A program made the position numbers and the translations under genes. From positions 3,720,001 to 3,784,000 of the forward strand of contig NC_020520.1 of assembly GCF_000348785.1 (NCBI RefSeq): a stretch of DNA of 64,000 nt, read 5' to 3'. The notes beneath the pieces were generated by a model. It ran no database searches and was not told the origin of the DNA. It saw only the letters and a program-made list of their open reading frames with translations. This document shows positions 35,161 through 43,882 of this stretch, in pieces. Each line of letters opens with the position of its first letter. Position 1 is the first letter of the stretch. Origin of the DNA: Ilumatobacter coccineus YM16-304 (lineage in GTDB: Bacteria > Actinomycetota > Acidimicrobiia > Acidimicrobiales > Ilumatobacteraceae).

Positions 35161-36414
35161 ATGAGCAACCCGCAGGTCACCGCAGATCCGTCGTCGTTGG
35201 GCTTCGACCCGTCCCGCTTCGCTCGGATCGACGACCATTTCCGTCCGTACGTCGACGACGGTCGACTGCCGGGCTGGCAGGTGGCGATCATGCGACACGG
35301 GCAGTTGGCGTACGAGTCGACCTACGGGCTGCGCAACATCGCGGAGGGCACCGAGTGGTCGACGGACACCATCGTGCGGATGTTCTCGATGACGAAGCCG
35401 ATCACGTCGGTGGCGGCGATGATCCTCTACGAGGAGGGCCGGTTCCAGCTCAAGGACCCGGTGTCGAAGTTCATCCCGTCGTTCGGCGAGAGCCGTGTGT
35501 ATCGGTCGGGTTCGTTCGTCGCCCCGGTGACCGAGGCGCTCACCGAGCCCATGCGCATCTGGCATCTGCTCACGCACACGTCGGGCCTCACGTACGGGTT
35601 CCACAACAACCACGTGACTGACGCGCTGTACCGCCAGGCCGGGTTCGAGTGGGGCATGCCGAAGGGCATGGACCTCGAAGGCGCGTGCGACGCGTGGGCT
35701 GCACTGCCGTTGGCGTTCCAGCCGGGCAGCGAATGGTTGTACGGGGTGTCGACCGACGTGTTGGGTCGCGTGGTCGAGGTGATCTCGGGTCAGTCGCTCG
35801 ACGAGTTCTTCCGCGAACGAATCCTCGATCCGCTCGGGATGACCGACACCGAGTTCTGGGTCGACCCGTCGAAGCAGGATCGGTTCGCCGAGCTCTACTT
35901 CCCCAAGCCGACGGGCAACGCCCGGGGCGACGGGCCGTCGGCGAATGCCGCGGTCATGCCGTCGGCGCCGCTCGACAAGAAGCCGACGATGCTCGGCGGT
36001 GGCGGTGGGCTCTGCGGTACGGCGGCCGACTACCTGCGCTTCGCGCAGATGCTGCTCAACGGCGGCGAACTCGACGGCGTGCGCATCCTCGGATCGCGCA
36101 CGGTCGACTACATGACCCGCAACCATCTTCCCGGCGGCGCCGAGCTCGAAGCGTTCGGCCGCCCGCTGTTCGCCGAGACCGAGTTCAGCGGGATGGGCTT
36201 CGGCCTCGGTTTCTCGGTCGAACTCGAGAGCGCCGAGCACAAGATCATCGGCTCCGAGGGTTCGTTCGCGTGGGGCGGTGCCGCGAGCACCGCGTTCTGG
36301 GTCGACCCCCACGAAGACCTCATCGCAGTGTTCCTCACCCAACTCCTCCCGTCGAGCACCTACCCCATCCGCGGCCTCCTCCAGCAGCTCGTGTATCAGT
36401 CCCTCGCCGACTGA
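35161..36414 (+). CDS. Serine hydrolase, beta-lactamase/esterase (class C-like) family
   Basis: 417 residues of the beta-lactamase-related serine hydrolase family (EstB-like esterases, D-aminopeptidases). The nucleophile motif is S-M-T-K at 76-79 (RMFSMTKPITSVAAM), the tyrosine motif is YGVS in GSEWLYGVSTDVLGRV, and HLLTHTSGLTYGF is the usual conserved block. No signal peptide is visible, so it is probably cytoplasmic and not an antibiotic-resistance enzyme. It is divergent from the macroglobulin-like gene (104-base gap). Its stop codon abuts a REP palindrome. Confidence 0.9.
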   Translation: MSNPQVTADPSSLGFDPSRFARIDDHFRPYVDDGRLPGWQVAIMRHGQLAYESTYGLRNIAEGTEWSTDTIVRMFSMTKPITSVAAMILYEEGRFQLKDPVSKFIPSFGESRVYRSGSFVAPVTEALTEPMRIWHLLTHTSGLTYGFHNNHVTDALYRQAGFEWGMPKGMDLEGACDAWAALPLAFQPGSEWLYGVSTDVLGRVVEVISGQSLDEFFRERILDPLGMTDTEFWVDPSKQDRFAELYFPKPTGNARGDGPSANAAVMPSAPLDKKPTMLGGGGGLCGTAADYLRFAQMLLNGGELDGVRILGSRTVDYMTRNHLPGGAELEAFGRPLFAETEFSGMGFGLGFSVELESAEHKIIGSEGSFAWGGAASTAFWVDPHEDLIAVFLTQLLPSSTYPIRGLLQQLVYQSLAD

Positions 36415-36447
36415 CCGGACGGTTTGTCTCAGAGACAAACCGTCCGG
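36415..36447. repeat. REP palindrome, copy A
   Basis: CCGGACGGTTTGTCTC-A-GAGACAAACCGTCCGG: perfect 16-base arms around one base. It begins at the base after the serine hydrolase stop codon and ends 2 bases before the convergent RAYT 2 stop, so it fills the whole intergenic gap and could form a terminator hairpin on both strands. Confidence 0.95.
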
Positions 36448-36448
36448 G

Positions 36449-37294
36449 TCAGGCTGCGGGTCGGGCCAAGCCGAACTCGTTGGCGACGAACTCCATCACA
36501 TCGGCGAGCATCACCATCGACGCCATCCGTTGCCGGGCCCGCCCCATCGCCTTGCGCAGCGCCTCGCGGTTCGGCACGCCCAGTTCGTCGATCCACTGCT
36601 GACGTTCGGCGCCGGTCAGCATCTCGGTGAGCAGCATCGAGGCCGACCGCACGATCGATGCCGACGAGGTGTCGTCGGCGTCGTCGGCGACCATCGCTGC
36701 GAGTTCGATCGTGTGACGCAGGTCGGCGAGATCGGGGCGATCGGCTGATGGGTGTCGGATCTCGCTATCGCAGACGAAGCGATCGAATCGAGCCACGTCG
36801 TTGCCGAACATCTCGAGCACGACGCTCGTGTCGAGGAACTCGGGACTGCGGCGGTGCCCGAGGTAGGCCCGGTGGCTCGACCAGCGATAGCCGGCCGGTG
36901 ACGTGACCCCGGCGAGGTCGAGTGCGTTGCGATGGACGTAGCGAACCGCTCGAAGCAGATACCGGTCGCTGTCGACGAGGATCGACTTGAATCGGCTGCG
37001 AAACAGCGGACCGTCGCGCCCGACCTCGTCGTTCACATGGCGCACGAAGGTCGAACCGAGGTGCTGCATCGCCTCCGACAATCGTCCCGCCGGGCACCTC
37101 ACGATCAGGTGATAGTGGTTGCCCATGAGGCAATAGGCCAGCACTTCGATGCCGAAGCGCTCGTGGATCTCGGCGAGGAGTCGACCGAACTCGATGCGGT
37201 GCTTGTCGGTGAAGAAGATCGGTTGGCGAGCCACGCCACGATTCATGACGTGATGGATGCTGCCGTCGGGGATGATGCGATCGGGATAGCCCAT
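36449..37294 (-). CDS. REP-associated tyrosine transposase (RAYT 2, Y1/HUH family)
   Basis: 281 residues, intact. The Y1-transposase domain has IHHVMNRGVARQPIFF, the HUH motif His-Tyr-His in YCLMGNHYHLIVRC, and the catalytic Tyr in AVRYVHRNALDLAG, followed by WSSHRAYLG. A C-terminal DNA-binding-like extension (about 180-281) is present. Copies A and B of a 31-33 base palindrome bracket the gene, the classic RAYT-REP arrangement, and two more copies lie 20-24 kb away. Its sequence and its repeat differ from the RAYT 1 system at 22 kb. Start ATG 37294 (MGYPDRIIPDG). Confidence 0.9.
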   Translation of the reverse strand: MGYPDRIIPDGSIHHVMNRGVARQPIFFTDKHRIEFGRLLAEIHERFGIEVLAYCLMGNHYHLIVRCPAGRLSEAMQHLGSTFVRHVNDEVGRDGPLFRSRFKSILVDSDRYLLRAVRYVHRNALDLAGVTSPAGYRWSSHRAYLGHRRSPEFLDTSVVLEMFGNDVARFDRFVCDSEIRHPSADRPDLADLRHTIELAAMVADDADDTSSASIVRSASMLLTEMLTGAERQQWIDELGVPNREALRKAMGRARQRMASMVMLADVMEFVANEFGLARPAA

Positions 37295-37325
37295 CGACCG
37301 ATCATGCGCACAGCCCTGTCACAGC

Positions 37326-37356
37326 CGGACGGTTTGTCTCTGAGACAAACCGTCCG
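37326..37356. repeat. REP palindrome, copy B
   Basis: CGGACGGTTTGTCTC-T-GAGACAAACCGTCCG: perfect 15-base arms around one base; the next outward pair is mismatched. It sits between the RAYT 2 start and the stop codon (37357) of the small membrane protein gene, and could act as that gene's terminator. Confidence 0.95.
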
Positions 37357-37545
37357 CTAATCGTCGCCGCGGAGTTTGAACCAGACGGTGAGCAGCGCGC
37401 CGATCAGCACGACGACCACGATGAAGCGGAAGACCCAGCGAATCGTGCCGATGAGGAACCCGAAGAAGAAGTAGACGATGACGGCGACGATCAGCCAACC
37501 GACGACCGTCGCTCCGAATCCACGTACTCCACCAGGGTTCGCCAT
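37357..37545 (-). CDS. Small two-helix membrane protein
   Basis: 62 residues from ATG 37545 (a GTG two codons earlier is possible). Two hydrophobic segments (FGATVVGWLIVAVIVYFFFG and FRFIVVVVLIGALLTVW) are separated by a short loop with one Arg; the C-terminus is charged (KLRGDD). I do not recognise a family. It lies 41 bases downstream of ilvD on the same strand, so it may be a trailing member of that transcript. The stop abuts REP copy B. Confidence 0.65.
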   Translation of the reverse strand: MANPGGVRGFGATVVGWLIVAVIVYFFFGFLIGTIRWVFRFIVVVVLIGALLTVWFKLRGDD

Positions 37546-37586
37546 GGGCACAGGCTAGGTCGGAGCGTCGGCTCCCTCGACCCGGG

Positions 37587-39296
37587 TCAGAGTGGGTTGG
37601 TGATCGCTCCGGTCTCGGCGCCCTGCACCAGGCGGGCGTACTTGCCGAGCACGCCGGTGGTGTAGCGAGGAGCGTTCGGCTGCCAACCCTGCTTGCGCTG
37701 CTCGAGCACGTCGTCGTCGACGAGCAGGTCGAGACGCTTCGTCGGCACGTCGATGAGGATCCGGTCGCCCTCCTCGATGAACGCGATCGGCCCACCGTCG
37801 ACGGCCTCGGGGGCCACGTGACCGATGCAGAATCCCCACGTGCCGCCGGAGAAGCGACCGTCGGTGATGAGCGCGCAGTCGCCGCCGCGGCCGGCTCCCT
37901 TGAGGGCGCCGGTGATGGCGAGCATCTCGCGCATACCCGGGCCGCCCTTGGGGCCCTCGTAGCGGATGACGATCACGTCGCCCGCGTTGATCTCGCCGGC
38001 GAGGATCGCCTCCATCGCGAACGACTCGTCGTCGTACACGCGAGCCGGGCCTTCGAAGTGCATCTGGTCGGCGGTGAGACCGGCGACCTTGACGACCGAG
38101 CCCTGTGGTGCGAGCGATCCGGTCAGGATGTTGATGCCACCCTCGCTGTGGATCGGCGCATCGATCGGGTGCACGACCACACCGTCCGGGCCGGGCAGGT
38201 CCATCTCGGCGAGATTCTCGGCCATGGTCTTGCCCGTGACGGTCATGCAGTCACCGTTGAGCATGCCGTGGTCGAGCAAGTGCTTGAGCACCATCGGCAC
38301 GCCGCCGACCTTGTCGAGGTCGCTCATGTGGAACTTGCCGCCCGGGGTCATGTCGGCGATGTGCGGCACGCGATCGGCGATCCGGTTGAAGTCGTCGAGT
38401 TCGAGCGCGACGCCCGCCTCGTTCGCGATGGCGAGGAGGTGGAGGACGGCGTTGGTCGATCCGCCGAGCGCCGAGGTGAGCGCGATCGCGTTCTCGAACG
38501 CCGCCTTCGTCATGATCTTGCGCGGCGTGAGGCCCTTTTCCAGAAGTCGCACGCATGCCTCACCGGCACGACGTGCGTCGTCTTCGCGGCGCGAGTCGAT
38601 CGCGGGTGGCGAGGCCGAACCGGGGAGGCTCATCCCGAGCGCTTCGGCGATCGAGCTCATCGTGTTGGCGGTGAACATGCCACCGCACGCGCCTTCACCG
38701 GGGCACGCCTTGACTTCGATGTCGTGCAGTTCGGCGTCGTCGATTGTGCCGGCGGCGTGGGCACCGACCGCTTCGAACACCGACGTGATGTCGAGCGCCT
38801 TGCCGTTGTGTTCGCCCGGCATGATCGAGCCGTTGTACACGAACACCGAGGCGAGGTCGAGACGGGCGGCGGCCATGAGCATGCCGGGGATCGACTTGTC
38901 GCAGCCGGCGAGTCCGACGAACCCGTCGAGGCGCTCGGCGTGCATGACGGTTTCGACCGAGTCGGTGATGACCTCTCTCGACACCAATGAAGCTCTCATG
39001 CCTTCGTGGCCCATCGAGATGCCGTCGGAGACCGTGATCGTGCCGAACTCCATGCCGAATCCGCCGGCTGCGTTGACGCCGGCCTTGGCGTGCTCGGCGA
39101 GCTTGCGCAGCGTCATGTTGCACGGGGTGACTTCGTTCCACGACGACGCGATGGCGACCTGGGGCTTCTCCCAGTCGTCGTCGCCCATGCCGACCGCGCG
39201 GAGCATCGAACGCGAGGGCGCTTTCTGCATGCCGTCGGTGACGTCACGCGACCGTGGCTTGACGTCGACAGGGGTGTTCGGTGCGTTGTCGCTCAT
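37587..39296 (-). CDS. ilvD: Dihydroxy-acid dehydratase
   Basis: 569 residues. It dehydrates 2,3-dihydroxy-isovalerate and -methylvalerate to the 2-oxoacids of valine and isoleucine, using an iron-sulfur cluster. The cluster cysteines lie in [21 protein letters not shown] and [16 protein letters not shown], and the late [19 protein letters not shown] block and the [14 protein letters not shown] helix are intact. ATG 39296 (MSDNAPNT) is preferred; a longer frame to 39464 would cross the palindromic region. It is divergent from the antiporter pair, with an unusual dyad in the gap. Confidence 0.95.
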   Translation of the reverse strand: MSDNAPNTPVDVKPRSRDVTDGMQKAPSRSMLRAVGMGDDDWEKPQVAIASSWNEVTPCNMTLRKLAEHAKAGVNAAGGFGMEFGTITVSDGISMGHEGMRASLVSREVITDSVETVMHAERLDGFVGLAGCDKSIPGMLMAAARLDLASVFVYNGSIMPGEHNGKALDITSVFEAVGAHAAGTIDDAELHDIEVKACPGEGACGGMFTANTMSSIAEALGMSLPGSASPPAIDSRREDDARRAGEACVRLLEKGLTPRKIMTKAAFENAIALTSALGGSTNAVLHLLAIANEAGVALELDDFNRIADRVPHIADMTPGGKFHMSDLDKVGGVPMVLKHLLDHGMLNGDCMTVTGKTMAENLAEMDLPGPDGVVVHPIDAPIHSEGGINILTGSLAPQGSVVKVAGLTADQMHFEGPARVYDDESFAMEAILAGEINAGDVIVIRYEGPKGGPGMREMLAITGALKGAGRGGDCALITDGRFSGGTWGFCIGHVAPEAVDGGPIAFIEEGDRILIDVPTKRLDLLVDDDVLEQRKQGWQPNAPRYTTGVLGKYARLVQGAETGAITNPL

Positions 39297-39363
39297 GCCT
39301 GCGAGAGTAGCGGCGCAGCGCAACCCGCCACCTGGTGTGCTGGCCACCACCCTCAGCGACGCC

Positions 39364-39414
39364 ACCTGGTCATTTCCGTCCTGGTTATTTCCATCCGGGA
39401 TGGAAATAACCAGG
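39364..39414. promoter_or_regulatory. Triple half-site with 35-base perfect palindrome
   Basis: CCTGGTTATTTCCATCC (39380-39396), one G, then its exact reverse complement (39398-39414): 17-base arms. A third, slightly diverged half-site, CCTGGTCATTTCCGTCC, lies directly before it (39364-39380). It sits between ilvD and the antiporter gene, 84 bases from the ilvD start and 28 bases before ATG 39442. It could be an operator cluster or a third REP-like family; no second copy was noticed in the window. Confidence 0.7.
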
Positions 39415-39441
39415 TTCGCTGGTTGTGGGGCAGACTGTGGC

Positions 39442-39927
39442 ATGCCTGTTGTGCGAGAGACCAAGCTCCCCGGGGTTGGGGTGCGTCATGACTTCACCAC
39501 CGAGGAAGGCCGTGACGTCGGCGTGCTCGTCTATCGCGACGGCCGCCGAGAGATCGTGGCGTACAACACCGACGACCCCGACGCCTGCACCACGATGGTG
39601 ACGCTCACGTCCAACGACACGCAGACGATGTCGGAGTTGCTCGGTACGAGCCAGGTGACCGAGAGCGTCGGCGCGGTGCTGCACGAGATCGAAGGCCTCG
39701 GCATCGAGTGGCTCACGGTGCACACCGGGTCACCGGCGATCTCGACGTCGATCGGCGACGGCGCCTACCGCACGCGAACCGGGTCGTCGATCGTTGCCGT
39801 GGTTCGCGACGACTCGACGATTCCCGCTCCCGGGCCGGAGTTCGTGTTCGAAGAAGACGACGTCATCGTCGCCGTCGGCACCCTCGAGGGGTTGGCCGCT
39901 CTCCACGATCTGCTCGCCGCGAGCTGA
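39442..39927 (+). CDS. KhtT-like K+/H+ antiporter regulatory subunit (TrkA-C domain)
   Basis: 161 residues. The N-terminal half ([38 protein letters not shown]) and the C-terminal TrkA-C/RCK domain ([11 protein letters not shown] ... [19 protein letters not shown]) are those of KhtT-type cytosolic regulators that bind nucleotides and gate the partner antiporter. The antiporter gene follows 27 bases later. Translation would begin just after the long palindrome. Family assignment is firm; ion specificity is inferred. Confidence 0.88.
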   Translation: MPVVRETKLPGVGVRHDFTTEEGRDVGVLVYRDGRREIVAYNTDDPDACTTMVTLTSNDTQTMSELLGTSQVTESVGAVLHEIEGLGIEWLTVHTGSPAISTSIGDGAYRTRTGSSIVAVVRDDSTIPAPGPEFVFEEDDVIVAVGTLEGLAALHDLLAAS

Positions 39928-39954
39928 CTCGGCCTCGGGCGGAGGCACGACTTC

Positions 39955-41100
39955 ATGCTGGCTGCGGGAAGCGCTGAAGCAGCGCTCGCCTTTCTCGAGG
40001 TCGGCGCCGTCGCGCTCGGACTCGCGTTGGTCTCGCGGCTCGCCGGGCGGATCGGCGTCACCGCCGTTCCGCTGTATCTGATCGCCGGCCTCGCGTTCGG
40101 CGACGGCGGCATCGCTCGGGTCAGCGTCAGCGAGGAGTTCATCTCGCTCACCGCCGAGATCGGCGTGTTGCTGCTCCTGTTCACCCTCGGCCTCGAGTAC
40201 TCGCAGGCCGAGCTGAAGAACGGGCTGCGCACCGGCGTTCCGCCGGGCTTGGTCGACATGGCGAGCAATGCGCTGCCCGGCTTCGCGCTCGGCATGTTGC
40301 TCGGTTGGGATCCGATCGCGGCCACGCTGCTCGGCGGCGTCACCTGGATCTCGTCGTCGGGTGTGATCTCGAAGGTGCTCGCCGACCTCGGCCGTCTGGC
40401 CAACCGCGAGACCCCGGCGATCCTCAACCTCCTCGTCATCGAAGACCTGGCGATGGCGGTCTACCTGCCGGTGGTGGCGGCCCTGATCGTCGGCGGCACG
40501 GCGCTTGCCATGGCCACGAGCGTGACGATCGCGATCGTCACCGTGCTGATCATCCTCTTCGCCGCCCTCCGCTGGGGTGAGCATCTCACGTCGGCGCTCG
40601 GTGGCGGATCGGACGAATCGTTGCTGCTCGCCGTGTTCGGGCTCATCCTGCTCGTCGCCGGCGGCGCCCAGTCGCTCGAGGTGTCGGGAGCGATCGGCGC
40701 GTTCCTCGTCGGCATCGCGCTGTCGGGTGCCGTCGCCGACCGAGCTCACCGTCTCATCGCGCCGCTCCGCGACCTGTTCGCCGCGACGTTCTTCGTCTTC
40801 TTCTCGTTTCAGATCGATCCGGCCGACCTGTTCGACGCAGCGCTGCCGGCCCTCGCTCTCGCCGTCGTCACCTCGGCGACGAAGATCGGCACCGGCTGGT
40901 ACGCCGCCCGCCGGATCGGTGCCGGCAAACGTGGTCGCCTCCGTGTCGGCACCGCGTTGATCGCTCGCGGTGAGTTCTCCATCGTCATCGCAGCGCTCGG
41001 CGCCGACCTCGCCGACGGCCCCGAACTCGGTGCGCTCGCCGCCGGCTACGTGCTCGTCACCGCGATCGTCGGCCCGCTCGCGGCGAAGCTCGCCACCTGA
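39955..41100 (+). CDS. KhtU/Kef-type cation:proton antiporter
   Basis: 381 residues, about 12 membrane helices, CPA2 family. Typical segments are TAEIGVLLLLFTLGLEYSQ, GGVTWISSSGVISKVLADLG, LNLLVIEDLAMAVYLPVVA (Glu-Asp pair in the transport path) and RVGTALIARGEFSIVIAALG. There is no C-terminal TrkA-N domain; the separate upstream KhtT-like subunit supplies regulation. Expected role: K+ (or Na+) efflux in exchange for protons at the cytoplasmic membrane. Confidence 0.9.
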   Translation: MLAAGSAEAALAFLEVGAVALGLALVSRLAGRIGVTAVPLYLIAGLAFGDGGIARVSVSEEFISLTAEIGVLLLLFTLGLEYSQAELKNGLRTGVPPGLVDMASNALPGFALGMLLGWDPIAATLLGGVTWISSSGVISKVLADLGRLANRETPAILNLLVIEDLAMAVYLPVVAALIVGGTALAMATSVTIAIVTVLIILFAALRWGEHLTSALGGGSDESLLLAVFGLILLVAGGAQSLEVSGAIGAFLVGIALSGAVADRAHRLIAPLRDLFAATFFVFFSFQIDPADLFDAALPALALAVVTSATKIGTGWYAARRIGAGKRGRLRVGTALIARGEFSIVIAALGADLADGPELGALAAGYVLVTAIVGPLAAKLAT

Positions 41101-41176
41101 CGCGCTTGCCAAGACGCCGAGAGGCGCGAGGCCGACTGAACGACGACTGCGACCTCGGTCGCTACCGTCGGGAGGA

Positions 41177-41839
41177 ATGGACGTCGTTTCGTTGGTGACG
41201 TTGGCCGTGTTGGCTGCCGGCCTGGGCGTGGCATTCCTGATCATCAGGCGGGCGCGGCTGCGCAGAGTCGCCGCGGCCGTCGCGATGGCGGCGCGCTACG
41301 GATTCCAGGTCGACCCCTCCACCAAGGGACCACCCGAGCTGCGCTTCGACCTGTTCGAGCGCGGCAAGTCGAAGAAGGTGTCGTTCCAGTTCTGGCGGCC
41401 CGGCAAACACGACTCGGTGTTCGCGTACGAGTACACGACCGGGAGCGGCGACACCGCTCAGACGCATCGACACACCTGTGCGCTGGTGTCGCTGCCGTTC
41501 GCTGCGCCGCACACGAAGATCGGTCCGGAAGGTTTCTGGTCGAAGCTCGGGGCGCGCCTCGGGCGCCGCGACATCGAGGTCGAGTCGCCGCGGTTCAACG
41601 ACCTGTACCGAGTCGACAGCGACGACGAACGGTTCGCCATCACGATGCTCGACGGGCGTGCCATCGACTGGTTCCTCCGTGGCAACGCTGCGCACGCGGT
41701 CCGCTTCGAGTTCTGGGGTCCGTGGATGCTGTGCATCACCGATCGGATGGACCACGAGTTCTTCTTCGGCTTCCACGACTGGGCCGTCGGAATACCGGGC
41801 CACCTCCCCGAGGTGCTCACCTCGCTCTACCCGATCTGA
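41177..41839 (+). CDS. DUF3137-like membrane-anchored protein (paralogue 1)
   Basis: 220 residues. One N-terminal helix (LVTLAVLAAGLGVAFLII), then a basic patch and a soluble domain ending in SPRFNDLYRVDSDDERFAI and DGRAIDWFL. The RFN-x-(F/Y)-V-SDD-(E/R)-A pattern recalls DUF3137 proteins that accompany LemA. It is a clear paralogue of the gene at 43883-44563: long identical stretches include APHT-IG-EG--SKL and GRRDIEVES. GGAGG lies unusually close to the ATG at 41177 (one base between), so the start or the initiation mode may be atypical. It stands 76 bases after the antiporter. Confidence 0.75.
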   Translation: MDVVSLVTLAVLAAGLGVAFLIIRRARLRRVAAAVAMAARYGFQVDPSTKGPPELRFDLFERGKSKKVSFQFWRPGKHDSVFAYEYTTGSGDTAQTHRHTCALVSLPFAAPHTKIGPEGFWSKLGARLGRRDIEVESPRFNDLYRVDSDDERFAITMLDGRAIDWFLRGNAAHAVRFEFWGPWMLCITDRMDHEFFFGFHDWAVGIPGHLPEVLTSLYPI

Positions 41840-41895
41840 CCGAGCCCGGCTGATGCTCTCCGCGGTACGGACTCGGTGCGCCCACCTCGACGTGG

Positions 41896-42744
41896 CTATG
41901 CAGTCGGGGAACGGTGGCCCCAGAAGCTCGGCTCGGTGATCTGGGTCACGGTCCACGTCGCGTCGTCGACGAGGAGGCCGCCGCATCCGAACTCGACGTC
42001 GAACCCTGCGGGAGAGCGGCTGTAGAACGACACCATGTGATCGTTGGTGTGCTTGCCGAGGGTCATCGAGATCGGTGTTCCCGCATCGATGTGACGGTCG
42101 AGCGTGTAGCCGACGTCGTCGAGCGTCCGAGCCTCGACCATGAAGTGGTAGAGCGCCGGTTCGGGTGCCGGGACGAGCGCGAGGCTGTGGTGCCGCTGGT
42201 TGCACCGGAGGAAGACCACGTCCTCGTCTCCGGGTCGCCAGTAGTCGCTGATCTGGAAGCCGAGCACGCTGGTGTAGAAGCTGATCGAAGCGTCGAGTGC
42301 GGGGGTGCCGAGCACGATGTGCCCCATGCCATGAGCTCCCATCGTGAACCCGCTGATGCCCGCCGGCGAGACGAAGCGCCGATGATCGAGGATCGGCCCG
42401 TGGAACAGTTCGAGTACGAAACCGCCAGGGTCGGTGACACGCAACAGCCCTCGGACCAACCGATGCTCGCACTCCTCGACCGAGCCACGATCGATCGTGA
42501 GTCCCGCCGCCGTCAGCTGGGCGGCGGCCGATTCGAGCGCCGCCGAGTCCGGTAGCTCCCATCCGGCGAACGCCAGGCCGTCGGCGCCTGCTCCGACGAG
42601 CACGCGGTACGGCCGTTCGTCGAACCGCAATCGGAGCCCGGCGCGGTCGTCGGCCACCGCTGCGCCCAACATCTCACCGTACGGGCGCCACTCGTCGACG
42701 TCTTCAGCGGTGATTCCGATGTAGCCCAGACCTCGTATGTCCAT
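41896..42744 (-). CDS. Type I extradiol ring-cleavage dioxygenase (BphC/HsaC-like)
   Basis: 282 residues, two vicinal-oxygen-chelate modules. Fe(II) ligands are His142 (GMGHIVLGTPAL), His200 (LYHFMVEA) and Glu251 (GFDVEFG); the catalytic His186 (RHHSLALV) and Tyr241 (SFYSRSP) are also present, so the enzyme should be active on a catechol such as 2,3-dihydroxybiphenyl or a steroid ring A catechol. ATG 42744 has GAAGGGGAAG upstream. It is divergent from an AraC-type regulator, and no other aromatic or steroid degradation gene is nearby. Confidence 0.9.
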   Translation of the reverse strand: MDIRGLGYIGITAEDVDEWRPYGEMLGAAVADDRAGLRLRFDERPYRVLVGAGADGLAFAGWELPDSAALESAAAQLTAAGLTIDRGSVEECEHRLVRGLLRVTDPGGFVLELFHGPILDHRRFVSPAGISGFTMGAHGMGHIVLGTPALDASISFYTSVLGFQISDYWRPGDEDVVFLRCNQRHHSLALVPAPEPALYHFMVEARTLDDVGYTLDRHIDAGTPISMTLGKHTNDHMVSFYSRSPAGFDVEFGCGGLLVDDATWTVTQITEPSFWGHRSPTA

Positions 42745-42838
42745 TCGCTTCCCCTTCGTTCGGTTCCTGGTTCGAGCCTGAAGCACGCCGTCGATGGAGG
42801 CAAGGTCAGAACGGGGCCAATGATGGTAAGAATCGGAC

Positions 42839-43690
42839 ATGGTCGACGTCGTCCCGGTTCGCTATCGCCCGCACGACGACGCGTACCGGCTCCACATCGA
42901 GCTGATCGACGCAGCCGAGCTACGGGCCCGCGTCGCATCGGATCCACACCGTGGTTTCGAGCGCATCGACTTCCAGTGCTTCATCTCTGTCCGGTCCGGG
43001 TCGTACACCCATGTGGTCGACTTCGAGACGCACGAGCTGGTCGGCGGGTCATGCCTCGTGATCTCCCCCGGGCAGGTCCATCGCTTCGGACCTCCGAGCA
43101 ACTGGACGGGCTGGATGCTGATCGTCAGCGGACATCTCGTCGCCGACGACACGCACGAGCTGCCTGCGCACGTACGCCTCGACCACGAAGCCGCCGGCGC
43201 GGTCGCCGAGTTGTTCGATCGAATGGACGCCGACGCGAAGCTGCCCGTGGATCGCCAGCAGGTGGGGCAGCTCCTCGAGATCCAGACCGCGGTGCTCGTC
43301 AGTCGCCTCGCGCTCGGCGTGAGCGCGGCGACCACACACCAACTCGTCGATCCGAACGTGCTGCGGCGCTATCGCGACTACCGCTCCGCCGTCGACGACG
43401 GATACCGACGCTGGCACCTCGTGGCCCCGTACGCACACACGCTCGGCTGTTCAGCGAGAACGCTCAACCGAGCATGTCGTGGGATCGCGGATGTCTCGGC
43501 CAAAGACGTCATCGTCGCTCGCATCGTGCTCGAAGCAAGACGTCGACTCGCGCTCACCGACGACACCGTCGCTACGGTCAGCCAACAGCTCGGATTCGAC
43601 GAGGCGACGAACTTCGTGAAGTACTTCCGCCGTGAGACCGGCACGACGCCCTCGGCGTTCCGGGCCTCGGTCCGCGAGTACGACCTCTAG
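42839..43690 (+). CDS. AraC-family transcriptional regulator
   Basis: 283 residues. The N-terminal half is a cupin-like effector domain (FQCFISVRSGSYTHVVDFET, LVISPGQVHRFG), and the C-terminal part carries two helix-turn-helix motifs (LGCSARTLNRACRGIADVSA; TVATVSQQLGFDEATNFVKYF) closing with ETGTTPSAFR, the AraC signature. It is divergent from the extradiol dioxygenase with a 94-base gap and is its likely activator, sensing an aromatic ligand (inference). Confidence 0.92.
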   Translation: MVDVVPVRYRPHDDAYRLHIELIDAAELRARVASDPHRGFERIDFQCFISVRSGSYTHVVDFETHELVGGSCLVISPGQVHRFGPPSNWTGWMLIVSGHLVADDTHELPAHVRLDHEAAGAVAELFDRMDADAKLPVDRQQVGQLLEIQTAVLVSRLALGVSAATTHQLVDPNVLRRYRDYRSAVDDGYRRWHLVAPYAHTLGCSARTLNRACRGIADVSAKDVIVARIVLEARRRLALTDDTVATVSQQLGFDEATNFVKYFRRETGTTPSAFRASVREYDL

Positions 43691-43882
43691 CAGTTCATGG
43701 CAGCCGGATTGCCGAGGCGAGCTCGACAAACGATCCGGCGCGGTCGGCGACCGCAGCGCCCACGCACGACCTGCTCGGCATCCGAACGATCGGCCGGAGG
43801 TCGTCGACACACCGAGGTGGCGACCCACCGCTGAGAACGAATGCGGCGCACCAGCAGCGCCTCGATTGGCATGATGAGGCAC

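Noticed and set aside
35161-36414. The class C beta-lactamase-like protein as an antibiotic-resistance gene.
   Set aside because: No signal peptide is seen and its motifs fit esterase/peptidase relatives equally well. Nothing in the context suggests resistance.
39297-39464. An in-frame N-terminal extension of ilvD.
   Set aside because: It would read through the long palindrome and is absent from the normal family N-terminus.
43740-43754. GCGGTC-GGC-GACCGC dyad in the 190-base gap after the AraC gene, as a terminator.
   Set aside because: Only six base pairs, a three-base loop and no T-run; too weak to call in this GC-rich DNA.
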